Shown here: positions 1 to 7,570 of the stretch, piece after piece
How positions within the stretch are numbered: the stretch's first letter is position 1
Layout: each line of letters starts with the position of its first letter
Assembly (NCBI GenBank): GCA_002069965.1
Contig: MWCI01000023.1
Coordinates: 1-44,803 of the forward strand
Length of the DNA stretch: 44,803 nt
DNA from: Spirochaetes bacterium ADurb.Bin218
GTDB taxonomy: Bacteria; Spirochaetota; UBA4802; UBA5550
Direction: 5' to 3'
The notes under the pieces: generated by a model
The model's database searches: none
What the model saw: only the letters and a program-made list of their open reading frames with translations
What the model was told of the DNA's origin: nothing
Made by a program: the position numbers and the translations under genes

Positions 1-483
1 TAATATCAGAAGATGAATTCGCACATGATTGAGTATAAATCGGACAAGGAGGTATATCAAAACAGCAAAGATCCCTGTTATAAAAGGTGTAACAATCCAG
101 CTTGAAACTATTTTTGCCAAAGAGTTATAATCTGTCATGGAGCCAGAAAATAGATTCCAGCCAATTATAGCTCCCACAACAGATTGGGATGTTGAAACAG
201 GCAGATTAAATCTTGTCATGAATAAAATAGCAAGGGCTGTGGATAATGTTACAATGAAAGCCCCTGCGATTTCATTAACAGATCCCAGTTTGCCAAGAGT
301 CAAAGCTGCACCTGTTCCAGAAATAACAGATCCCAGAATTAGAAAAATACTTGTTACAATAGCTGCTGTACGAAATTTAACCATCTGCGTGCCTATGGCA
401 GTTCCAAAGACATTACCTGCATTGTTGGCACCATGGGACCATCCAAGAAACAATCCGCTTGAGAGAAAAAAGAGAATAGACAT
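1..483 (-). CDS. pit: PiT-family inorganic phosphate permease, C-terminus cut by window edge
   Basis: Low-affinity inorganic phosphate importer of the inner membrane (PiT family). The first 161 codons are present, and the frame is open to base 1, so the stop lies outside the window. Near residues 14-32 the protein reads GWSHGANNAGNVFGTAIGT, the PiT signature around the first transmembrane segment. Near residue 105 it reads STSQSVVGAIIG, the conserved phosphate-pathway repeat of the N-terminal half. Long hydrophobic stretches surround both. The ATG at 483 follows the stop of the DUF47 gene by one base, so the two are translationally coupled. DUF47 proteins routinely accompany PiT transporters and are thought to control them. 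The family is certain; whether the substrate is phosphate alone is inferred. Confidence 0.93.
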   Translation of the reverse strand, partial: MSILFFLSSGLFLGWSHGANNAGNVFGTAIGTQMVKFRTAAIVTSIFLILGSVISGTGAALTLGKLGSVNEIAGAFIVTLSTALAILFMTRFNLPVSTSQSVVGAIIGWNLFSGSMTDYNSLAKIVSSWIVTPFITGIFAVLIYLLVRFILNHVRIHLLIL

Positions 484-484
484 T

Positions 485-1129
485 TTACACGATCCTCTTC
501 ATTGCAGCTATTGATAGCCTATTGGAAATATCCTCTGCAACATCAGAGATTGAATCAATGGATACTATAAAATGCTTTATATGAAGTTTTCGTTCAAGGG
601 AAATATTCAATTCAAATAACTCTCTCTTTGCCTTTTCAGAAACATAATCAGACTCATTTTCAAAAAACTTAACCTTATGGAGATGATCCTTCACTGTATT
701 TGCATCATAAAAAAAAGATCTGGCAGATTGGACAAGAGCCTGAGTCGAGTCCACTGCAATCTCTGCAAGCTTTCTAAGGCGATCATGCAATTCCCCTGGT
801 ATTTCCGGTTTTTCCACACAAAAATCGAGCATAATTGATTTTGAAAAATCTATTATTTCATCCATCTGTTCAAGTAAATCCAAAACATCCCCTCGCGATT
901 CAGGGATCAGAGTCTGGACATAAAGTTGAGCCTCAATGTTTTGTCTGAGTTCATCAGCTCTTGATTCTGAATTTTTAATTATAACAAGCCTTTCATTGAA
1001 CTCCACCTCGCTGCCAGATAAATAAAGCTTTAAGCCCTCTTCAAAATGAAGAACAGATTCTCCAACAAGATCAAGAAAGGCATCTATTTTGCGCACCAGA
1101 TCCTTAGTTGCTTTGAATATCGAGTACAT
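485..1129 (-). CDS. DUF47 / PhoU-like phosphate transport regulator
   Basis: A 214-residue all-helical protein of the DUF47 (TIGR00153, PhoU-related) family, of usual family length. It has no signal peptide or membrane segment and should be a cytoplasmic peripheral partner of the PiT permease encoded directly downstream. A central stretch with ESRGDVLDLLEQMDE (about residues 77-91) matches the acidic helix of PhoU-like bundles that can bind metals, and the C-terminal helix carries a similar acidic pattern (SIDSISDVAEDIS). The start is ATG at 1129. The gene begins downstream of the terminator at 1165-1187, so the DUF47-PiT pair is probably its own transcription unit. A regulatory role is inferred from family and neighbour. 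Confidence 0.9.
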   Translation of the reverse strand: MYSIFKATKDLVRKIDAFLDLVGESVLHFEEGLKLYLSGSEVEFNERLVIIKNSESRADELRQNIEAQLYVQTLIPESRGDVLDLLEQMDEIIDFSKSIMLDFCVEKPEIPGELHDRLRKLAEIAVDSTQALVQSARSFFYDANTVKDHLHKVKFFENESDYVSEKAKRELFELNISLERKLHIKHFIVSIDSISDVAEDISNRLSIAAMKRIV

Positions 1130-1164
1130 ATACTTAGACCATCCCCAATTTTTATAAGCAAAAA

Positions 1165-1187
1165 AAGCGGCCAGGAATCTGCCGCTT
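1165..1187 (-). terminator. Rho-independent terminator of the DUF115-MATE-coaE-SPOR operon
   Basis: Read on the minus strand this is AAGCGGC, a 9-base loop, GCCGCTT, then a run of T. It sits 24 bases past the stop of the SPOR gene and ahead of the DUF47 gene. Confidence 0.85.
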
Positions 1188-1210
1188 CTATACTGGACTA
1201 TAAGACTTTT

Positions 1211-2068
1211 CTATTCCTTGACTATGTAGCTGCCTGAATAGCGCAAGTCCCTCTGAATTTCCTCAAGCAAAGCTGAGGCACTCTTTTGAGAAGCAACAGG
1301 TCCCACTCTGACCCTAAAATAATTTTTGCCACCAACTATAGACGAGGTAATATAAGCGTCAAACCTTTTTGATTTAAGAAGATTCTTTTCTCTTTCAGCC
1401 TTCTCTCTTGTATCATAAGAGGCAACCTGGATTGAATAGCCATCAAAAGTCTTTTTACTCTCTATCTCTCTTGAAACCTCATGGATCGTTTTTCCTGTTT
1501 CGTGAGAGGCTGAGGCTTTATCTCTGGAGGCTATCTTTGCTTTATCATCCTTTTTGTGCTCCCTACTGGCTCTGGCTGTATTTGTTGTCTTGATTTCATT
1601 TTTCTTTTTATGAGAATCAAGAGCAGGAGGTATTATTTCTCTTATGTTTTCACTCTTTAAAACATCGTTTTTCGCCATCTTTGAGCTATCATCTGGCAAC
1701 TTGCTATCACTTTTATTAAATTGATTGAGATTATCAGCAGTGATTGGTTCTTCCTTTTTATCCTTATCCTCAAGAGAGGCAAACTTATCCTCAATTGTTC
1801 CATTGTCAACAGAATGATCATCAGGCAGAGGGGGAATATCTTTGCCAAAGAGATCTGCATTTTTGCCATTCATGGAATCAGTTCCCTCAATAGCAAATTC
1901 CTTTGGAGCAGACTTATTGCTTTTAACTACCCCCATCCCGAGAAGAAATGCTGCTGTTATTATTCCAATAAGAACTGATGCCAGAATTATTATCCTTGGT
2001 GTATCAAGATGGAGAATGTAAAAATTTTTCTCTTTCACACCTCTTTGCTTTGGTTCAAAACTTTCCAT
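1211..2068 (-). CDS. SPOR-domain membrane protein
   Basis: A 285-residue single-pass membrane protein. Residues 26-47 form one transmembrane helix after a short basic cytoplasmic tail. Residues 50-205 are a long charged linker rich in K, D, E and S. Residues 208-285 form a SPOR domain (FDGYSIQVASY at its start, YFRVRVGPV in the second half). SPOR domains bind glycan strands stripped of stem peptides at division sites, so a role in septal peptidoglycan or cell division is likely. The ATG at 2068 lies inside coaE, giving a 34-base overlap. The SD-like GGCAGG is rather distant, so the exact start is less certain. It is the last gene of the minus-strand operon and ends at a strong terminator. Confidence 0.88.
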   Translation of the reverse strand: MESFEPKQRGVKEKNFYILHLDTPRIIILASVLIGIITAAFLLGMGVVKSNKSAPKEFAIEGTDSMNGKNADLFGKDIPPLPDDHSVDNGTIEDKFASLEDKDKKEEPITADNLNQFNKSDSKLPDDSSKMAKNDVLKSENIREIIPPALDSHKKKNEIKTTNTARASREHKKDDKAKIASRDKASASHETGKTIHEVSREIESKKTFDGYSIQVASYDTREKAEREKNLLKSKRFDAYITSSIVGGKNYFRVRVGPVASQKSASALLEEIQRDLRYSGSYIVKE

Positions 2069-2622
2069 ATATCAAAAACCTGCCTTTTTGTTTGTTCAAT
2101 ACTTCCAGAATTATCTATAACATAATCGGCAAGTTTAATTTTTTCATTTAGCGGAATTTGATGTTTTAATCTCTCTTTTATCTCCTCAGGAGAAATATTA
2201 TCTCTTTTGCATCCCCTCAGAATTACCTGCTCATCCCCTGCTGTTACAACAATATTTTTGTCCATATATCTATCAAATCCAGACTCAAACAGCAAGGGAG
2301 TGTTTATCATATAAATTCCATTTCCCTTACTTCTCTCAAGAACAATATTAAGTATAATGGGGTGAGTTATTTCATTTAAACGCCTGACCTTTTCCTCACA
2401 GGAGAATACATAATTGGCAAAGGCCCTTCTATCAAGAGTCCCATCGCTTTTAATAAAAGAATCTCCAAACTCATGGATTAAATCCTGAAGACCTTTTTTG
2501 CCTGGTTCCATAATTTCCCTTGCAATTGAATCAGTATCTATAACTGATGCACCCAACTCTCTAAAGAGTTCACAGACAGTTCCTTTGCCAGATGCAAATA
2601 TACCTGTAACGCCAACTCTCAT
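2035..2622 (-). CDS. coaE: Dephospho-CoA kinase
   Basis: Cytoplasmic enzyme that phosphorylates the 3'-hydroxyl of dephospho-CoA with ATP, the last step of coenzyme A synthesis. The length of 195 residues is normal. The P-loop is at residues 7-15 (GIFASGKGT), followed by DTDSIAR at the usual acceptor-binding position and by a LID-like basic segment (GCKRDNISPEEIKERL). The P-loop has GKGT where most CoaE have GKST; this resembles adenylate kinase and probably still works. RBS GGAG stands 5 bases before ATG 2622. It lies 15 bases downstream of the MATE gene and overlaps the SPOR gene. Confidence 0.93.
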   Translation of the reverse strand: MRVGVTGIFASGKGTVCELFRELGASVIDTDSIAREIMEPGKKGLQDLIHEFGDSFIKSDGTLDRRAFANYVFSCEEKVRRLNEITHPIILNIVLERSKGNGIYMINTPLLFESGFDRYMDKNIVVTAGDEQVILRGCKRDNISPEEIKERLKHQIPLNEKIKLADYVIDNSGSIEQTKRQVFDIWKVLNQSKEV

Positions 2623-2637
2623 AAAAATCTCCTTTAT

Positions 2638-4017
2638 TTAAAGAACTTTTATTTCTTTCCATTTGCCACTTCTATATCTTAAAAAGAGAAAAAAGCAAAA
2701 GATCATGAAAGATAAAACAAGGCTTGCCCATGCTGCAATTGCAGACATGGACAATATATTAAAAATTATATATAAAAATAAAACAGCAAGCCAATTAAAG
2801 GCAACTGATGCCACCATTGTCCAATGAGTATCACCAGCACCTCTTAAGGCTCCAACCAGGCTCACCATCATTGCCTCTGCAAGAACATAAATCGAAGCTA
2901 TTTTAATCATTGAGGCAGCCATTGGAGTGGCCTCAATAAAGAGATCGTTCCTCTGTTGAGGTGCAAAGACCATAACAAGATCCTCAGAAAAAAATAAAAA
3001 GGCAATTAAAACTATAAAGGAAAACCATAGTCCAGTCTTAATTCCAGACATTGCAGATCTGTGGGCAATATCAACCTTTCCTGCACCAATGTATCTTCCC
3101 ACAAGGCTTGTCACTGCAATCTCAATGCCAAGGAGTGGTATAAATGATATTAAATCCCAGCTAAACATAATGGAGCTTGCGGTTGCTACGACCCCACCCT
3201 GGGAATGAAAAAGAAAAACCATCATATTAAATGCAAGAAAATTTAAAAACATCTCAAGCCCTGCAGGATAGCCAAAATAAAGCAGCTTCTTCATAACCTC
3301 AAGATTAAACTTAAAAGACTTGAATACAGAAAAGGATTTTCTATTATCTGGCAGGAGATAAACAAAAAGCAAAAATAAAAAAGAAGATAAACTGCCGCAT
3401 ATTGTTGCAAAAGCTGCACCCTTGATACCTAAGGGTGGGAACCCAAACTTGCCAAAGATAAAAATATAATCAAGGCCAACATTTACTAACATAGCCAGAA
3501 TACTTGCAACCATAACGATTCCTGTTCTTCCTGTTCCAGAAAAAAAACAGCTCAGCGTATGGCGCAAAAGACCTGGCAATGCACCAAATATCAGAATATT
3601 CATGTATATAATTTGCAGGTTAAGCTGAGACGGCTCTATATCAGACATATAAACAAATTTCTCCACAACAGGAAAGGCAAGCAATATAACAGGGCAGGCC
3701 AGAAAGGCAATCAAGGCAGACTGCGTTGCTGTTACGGAGGAAAACTCCCTTCTCCCTGAGCCGTAATACTGAGCAGCAAGAGCAGTGGAATATCCAATAA
3801 GTCCAAAAAAGAAAAAAACAAGACTTTGAACAACCAATCCACCGGCCAGAGCAGCATTCATGTGAAGAGGAGAAAGAGCAGACAAAAAAAGCCTATCCGT
3901 AAAAGTCATTATTCCGTCACATGCTGTGGATATAACCATAGGCAAAGCAAGAGAGACCATCTCAATTATACCGCCCTCTTTGCCATGGGATAGTTTTATT
4001 TTTTCCAGAAAACTCAT
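2638..4017 (-). CDS. MATE-family multidrug/Na+ antiporter
   Basis: A 459-residue polytopic membrane protein of the MatE family, with two homologous halves of about six helices each. The N-terminal segment around MVSLALPMVISTACDGIMTF and the later GLEMFLNFLAFNMMVFLF show the repeated helix pattern. MATE proteins export cationic drugs, dyes or metabolites, driven by H+ or Na+. The substrate here cannot be read from sequence. The start ATG overlaps the stop of the upstream DUF115 gene as ATGA, so the two are translationally coupled. The pairing with a Maf/DUF115 protein could hint at a lipid- or sugar-related cargo, but that is speculation. Confidence 0.88.
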   Translation of the reverse strand: MSFLEKIKLSHGKEGGIIEMVSLALPMVISTACDGIMTFTDRLFLSALSPLHMNAALAGGLVVQSLVFFFFGLIGYSTALAAQYYGSGRREFSSVTATQSALIAFLACPVILLAFPVVEKFVYMSDIEPSQLNLQIIYMNILIFGALPGLLRHTLSCFFSGTGRTGIVMVASILAMLVNVGLDYIFIFGKFGFPPLGIKGAAFATICGSLSSFLFLLFVYLLPDNRKSFSVFKSFKFNLEVMKKLLYFGYPAGLEMFLNFLAFNMMVFLFHSQGGVVATASSIMFSWDLISFIPLLGIEIAVTSLVGRYIGAGKVDIAHRSAMSGIKTGLWFSFIVLIAFLFFSEDLVMVFAPQQRNDLFIEATPMAASMIKIASIYVLAEAMMVSLVGALRGAGDTHWTMVASVAFNWLAVLFLYIIFNILSMSAIAAWASLVLSFMIFCFFLFLRYRSGKWKEIKVL

Positions 4018-5546
4018 GTGGACAGATTTATGGAATGAAGAACCTTAGTCAATCTCTTAATATTTATATCAAAATTATTCCTCCCATAGGACTCAATGGA
4101 AAGCTCTCTTGCTAAATCCTCTCGCATCAGAAATTTCAAAAGATACTGAAGATCTAAAATCTCAATCAGCCTTTTTCTTCTATAGAATAATCTTTCCCTT
4201 AAATTATTTCCCTTTCTCTTTAGAGAACACAGAGAAATAAAATCCTCAAAACTTTTATATAAGGCTCCATCAACCCTGAGACCTATATCATTGATAAAAA
4301 CAATGGAACTATCCAAGCCTCTTATAATACGCGATAGACCGTCTCTGTAATTTAAAAAATTTCTTCTTGTGTATTTACTCTCTTCTATTAATGTTGAAGT
4401 CCCTCTAAATATATATGATCCATTAAAGCTCTCCGGGGACAAAAATCTATTATTAAACATTAAGGAGTATCTATCCTGATAAGCTGTTCCTCTTGAGTAG
4501 ATCAAATTATCATTAAAGCAAAAATCAAATCCTATCATACCTATATTTTTAAAACCACAGAGTCTTGCAAAGCGTAAAGAATCACCAGCTACTGAGCCAG
4601 TGCCAGAATCAATGGATCCAACAACAGAGGGGAATAAACTTTCAATTATCTGCGACAGAGGATGACTGTTAAGGGAAAGCATCCCTTTATATTGTGCAAC
4701 AATAGAAGGGGGAGAGACAAGAGAAAAGATAGGAATAAAACTATAATTCACCCCAAGAAAATGCTCATGAATTCTTCCCTGAGGATCTATGGAAATAACA
4801 AAATCAGGGTTAACCCCGTTTTTCTGCAGCATTGGAACTGCAGAGTCAACTGCAATTATATACAATCCATCCTGATATGCCCTTATATAATCCATATAAC
4901 TTTCTGCAGAAGGAGCAGAAGAAACTATGAGACAATCACCATCAACAAACTCATCCTTTACAAGACTAACAGGGAACAAAGAATCAAAATTCTTTAAATT
5001 ATTGAGAGCATTCCTCAAAAAAACTCTACCAAAAGCCTTAACAGTTGCAGCATCAGAAATTCTTTTATCAATAACTCTTTTGATAATTCCTTTAACTTCA
5101 CTGTAATAAGTATCAAAAATTCTAAGAGATGCTGGATGCTCAATAACTACAAGACCCTTTGCAGATGAAAAATCTATTTCTTCAAGAAGAATTGGCTCAA
5201 GTTCCCGAGGAGCAAATCCACAAAAAAATTCAATATTTCTATGATCCATCAAAAAGGATGTTTGAGTTGAATTCTTTATATGTTCCACTATGCCAGAGAG
5301 TATATCGATTATTATTATTTTTGAAAAACTGGACAATCTCTCCTTAAGAGAAAGCAGATGATATCCAATACCACAACCAAGGACTATCAATATGTCATTG
5401 CCGGAGCCTGCACCTAATTCAGCAGAAATCTTTTCCTTCAATGGATTTATCCTGCTATGTAAGGGATATTCCCTGCCATTAACCCTGGCAATCAAGGTAA
5501 GATTGCCATCCTTTGCTGTTTCTACATAATATTCTATTTTATCCAT
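4014..5546 (-). CDS. DUF115 (Maf / MptE-like) protein, possible glycosyltransferase
   Basis: About 510 residues. The DUF115 domain is clear at residues 206-256: a nucleotide-binding-like strand-turn (CLIVSSAPSAES), then IIAVDSAVPMLQKNGVNPD and VISIDPQ. The N-terminal part (residues 53-64, LIVLGCGIGYHL) looks like a second Rossmann-type nucleotide fold. The family covers the motility-associated factor glycosyltransferases that add nonulosonic acids to flagellins, and archaeal MptE pterin kinases. In spirochaetes these genes are common and mostly uncharacterised. A TTG lies further upstream at 5588, but ATG 5546 has AAGG nine bases ahead and is preferred. It is first gene of the operon DUF115-MATE-coaE-SPOR, behind the promoter at 5707-5735. 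Confidence 0.82.
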   Translation of the reverse strand: MDKIEYYVETAKDGNLTLIARVNGREYPLHSRINPLKEKISAELGAGSGNDILIVLGCGIGYHLLSLKERLSSFSKIIIIDILSGIVEHIKNSTQTSFLMDHRNIEFFCGFAPRELEPILLEEIDFSSAKGLVVIEHPASLRIFDTYYSEVKGIIKRVIDKRISDAATVKAFGRVFLRNALNNLKNFDSLFPVSLVKDEFVDGDCLIVSSAPSAESYMDYIRAYQDGLYIIAVDSAVPMLQKNGVNPDFVISIDPQGRIHEHFLGVNYSFIPIFSLVSPPSIVAQYKGMLSLNSHPLSQIIESLFPSVVGSIDSGTGSVAGDSLRFARLCGFKNIGMIGFDFCFNDNLIYSRGTAYQDRYSLMFNNRFLSPESFNGSYIFRGTSTLIEESKYTRRNFLNYRDGLSRIIRGLDSSIVFINDIGLRVDGALYKSFEDFISLCSLKRKGNNLRERLFYRRKRLIEILDLQYLLKFLMREDLARELSIESYGRNNFDINIKRLTKVLHSINLST

Positions 5547-5686
5547 AAATAATGACCTTAAAAGATGAGTTTTCAGGCGAAACAGCAAATTTCTGTTTTA
5601 AAAAATTCCTGAAATTGAAAACAAAAGCTAAGTAAACATTGAGTTAAAATAAAATTAGCCAAAACATTCTTGTTAAAGAAAATTAT

Positions 5687-5714
5687 TTGTATTTTTTTAC
5701 CTCTAATTTATAAT
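5687..5714 (+). promoter_or_regulatory. Sigma-70-type promoter for the lipoprotein-htrA operon
   Basis: On the plus strand: TTGTAT (5687-5692), a 16-base spacer, TATAAT (5709-5714), 43 bases before the GTG start at 5758. The perfect -10 box shares bases with the opposing minus-strand -10 box. Confidence 0.5.
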
Positions 5715-5735
5715 TGATATAGCGCAGGATGTCAA
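5707..5735 (-). promoter_or_regulatory. Sigma-70-type promoter for the DUF115 operon
   Basis: On the minus strand: TTGACA (5735-5730), a 17-base spacer, TATAAA (5712-5707). The match to consensus is near perfect, about 160 bases ahead of the DUF115 start. Its -10 box overlaps the -10 box of the opposing promoter at 5687-5714. Confidence 0.6.
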
Positions 5736-5757
5736 TTCCAAAAAATTGAGGTCTTAA

Positions 5758-6006
5758 GTGAAAAATTTACAGAAGAATAATCCTAAGATTTTCACCTTTA
5801 TTCTGATTTTGATAATGATGGGCAATATAGCTACACTTTCCTGCAAAAAGAAAAAAAACACATCAACAATTGATCTTGAGGCAATTGAATATGACGGATC
5901 AAAAAATGAGCGATATCTTTTCAGGGAGGAGTTAAAAAAAGAGAAGATGAAAAAGGAAAAAGAAAAGACTATGTTAAAAAAAATTGAGGAGGAAGTTCCA
6001 AAATGA
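5758..6006 (+). CDS. Small charged lipoprotein coupled to HtrA
   Basis: An 82-residue predicted lipoprotein. A hydrophobic signal (residues 10-25) ends in the lipobox TLSC with lipidation at Cys29. The mature part is short and extremely basic/acidic (KKKK after the Cys, then a run of alternating K and E), probably a single charged helix or coiled coil from residue 55 to the end. The start is GTG 5758, supported by GAGGTC just upstream; no ATG is available in the right place. Its stop overlaps the start of htrA (ATGA), so the two are co-translated. I do not recognise a family. A role as an envelope partner or adaptor of the protease is only suggested by the coupling. Confidence 0.75.
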   Translation: MKNLQKNNPKIFTFILILIMMGNIATLSCKKKKNTSTIDLEAIEYDGSKNERYLFREELKKEKMKKEKEKTMLKKIEEEVPK

Positions 6007-7139
6007 AAACAAAAAGAATTTACTATATAGCAGTTCCATTTTTAATAGTTATTATTGCATTACTATTAAACTTTTTCTCATGGAACATCAATTCAACTGG
6101 AGTGCTCTTTGGAAATCAATCTGAATCACCAATAAAATCAGAAGTTGAAAAAACAAAGGCCTTTGAAATTCAAGACACCTTTAGAAAGATATTTGATCTC
6201 TACAAAAACACCGTTGTCTTTATTACAACTGAACAAATAGTAAAAGTCAGGCATCCATTTTTTGACGACCCGGTTATGAGAGAATTCTTTGGGAAAAACA
6301 ATAATCCACAAGTGCGTAAACGAACAGGTCTTGGCACAGGTTTTATCATATCAGAAGATGGCTACATATGCACAAACCACCATGTTATAAATGGCATGGA
6401 TAAAATAAATGTAAATATCAATGATAAGAACTATGAGGCTAAAATAATTGGATCCGACGAAAAGACAGATATTGGGCTACTTAAGATCGAGCCAAAGGAA
6501 AAACTTCAGCCTGCATATTTTGGAGATTCCGACAGGGTTCAGGTGGGCGACTGGGCTATAGCCATAGGCAATCCCTTTGGCCTTGACAAGACCTTTACAG
6601 TTGGAGTGATAAGTGCAGTTGGCAGAAGAGATGTGGACTTCATGGGTGGAGCTCATATACAAACAGATGCATCTATAAATCCGGGCAACTCAGGAGGGCC
6701 ACTAATTAACATATATGGAGAGGTTATTGGAATAAACAGGATGATCTACTCAAAAAGTGGAGGCTACATGGGAATTGGTTTTGCAATTCCAATAAATACA
6801 GCAAAAGCTGTTTTACTTCAATTGCAAAAGTATAAAAAGGTCAAGAGAGGATATCTTGGGGTTAATATCTTCCTTCTATCAGATGAGGATGCCAAAAAAC
6901 TTGGCCTTCCCAATAACGAAGGGGCTTTTGTTGGAGAGGTTATGGAAAACAGCCCGGCCCACATTGGCGGAATCCTTGTAGGAGATATAATACTTAAGGT
7001 CAATAATACTGATATTAAAAGCAGCAGAGACCTTATAGACCTCATAGAAAAATCTCAAATAGGAGATACGCTTAAGGTAGTTGTTCTGCGGAATAGAAAA
7101 ATCGAAAACCTGAGCGTAAAGATTAAAGAGCGGCCGTGA
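6003..7139 (+). CDS. htrA: HtrA/Deg-family serine protease with one PDZ domain
   Basis: Envelope quality-control serine protease of 378 residues. An N-terminal membrane anchor (residues 7-27) is followed by a trypsin-like domain with the full triad: His127 (TNHHV), Asp156 (TDIGLL) and Ser230 (GNSGGP). A single PDZ domain spans about residues 285-375 (RGYLGVNI, GAFVGEV, GGILVGDIIL). One PDZ plus an uncleaved-looking anchor resembles DegS more than the two-PDZ DegP, so it may act as a regulated or membrane-tethered protease. The start ATG overlaps the stop of the small lipoprotein gene. No terminator is evident in the 107 bases after it. Confidence 0.94.
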   Translation: MKTKRIYYIAVPFLIVIIALLLNFFSWNINSTGVLFGNQSESPIKSEVEKTKAFEIQDTFRKIFDLYKNTVVFITTEQIVKVRHPFFDDPVMREFFGKNNNPQVRKRTGLGTGFIISEDGYICTNHHVINGMDKINVNINDKNYEAKIIGSDEKTDIGLLKIEPKEKLQPAYFGDSDRVQVGDWAIAIGNPFGLDKTFTVGVISAVGRRDVDFMGGAHIQTDASINPGNSGGPLINIYGEVIGINRMIYSKSGGYMGIGFAIPINTAKAVLLQLQKYKKVKRGYLGVNIFLLSDEDAKKLGLPNNEGAFVGEVMENSPAHIGGILVGDIILKVNNTDIKSSRDLIDLIEKSQIGDTLKVVVLRNRKIENLSVKIKERP

Positions 7140-7246
7140 CATGAAAATTCCAAAAAGGATAATTCACAATGGAAAAATATTAAGTAATTTTAATATAAAT
7201 TCCGTTAATATGTTAAGAATATTTATACTATTAAAAAGGTAACCAA

Positions 7247-7552
7247 ATGCATGAGTATATACCAGAAAATAATATCTTTGTGGTCTTTCTATTGATTCTC
7301 TTTACAGCAGGGCTTTATTATTTCTGGTGGCTTGCCAGAGTAAGTCCCTTATTCGGAGATGACCCTGTAATCAACATTCTACTTACAATATTTACTCTTG
7401 GATTATGGGGATTTTATATAAATCTTAAATATATGCAGAAATCAGAAATGATGAATGGCAGAGATATGAAATGGTTTATGATTCTATTTCTTCCGCTATC
7501 TCCAGTCATCATCCAGCACAATATAAATGAAAAATTCTTTTCAGACAGATAA
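7247..7552 (+). CDS. Small three-helix membrane protein, DUF4234-like
   Basis: A 101-residue hydrophobic protein with three likely membrane helices (about residues 9-30, 42-60 and 76-92). The pattern of an aromatic-rich first helix (LYYFWWLAR) followed by a TLGLWGFYINLKYM segment resembles DUF4234 proteins of unknown function. The start ATG 7247 has AAGGT seven bases ahead. It lies 18 bases before the acidic zinc-ribbon/DUF4389 gene and is probably co-transcribed with it; both encode membrane proteins of unknown role. Confidence 0.7.
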   Translation: MHEYIPENNIFVVFLLILFTAGLYYFWWLARVSPLFGDDPVINILLTIFTLGLWGFYINLKYMQKSEMMNGRDMKWFMILFLPLSPVIIQHNINEKFFSDR

Positions 7553-7570
7553 AAAAAATAGGAGTCACTT

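Noticed and set aside
137-514. Plus-strand ORF of 125 codons
   Set aside because: It is the antisense shadow of the PiT permease, whose signature motifs are clear on the minus strand.
2007-2068. Frameshift between coaE and the SPOR gene
   Set aside because: Both proteins are complete with proper ends; the 34-base overlap is a normal, if long, operon overlap.
5546-5588. Upstream TTG start giving the DUF115 protein 14 more residues
   Set aside because: ATG 5546 has a properly spaced AAGG; the extra residues have no RBS and are not part of the recognisable domain.
6477-7142. Minus-strand ORFs opposite htrA
   Set aside because: Shadows of the protease gene; no RBS and no recognisable protein.
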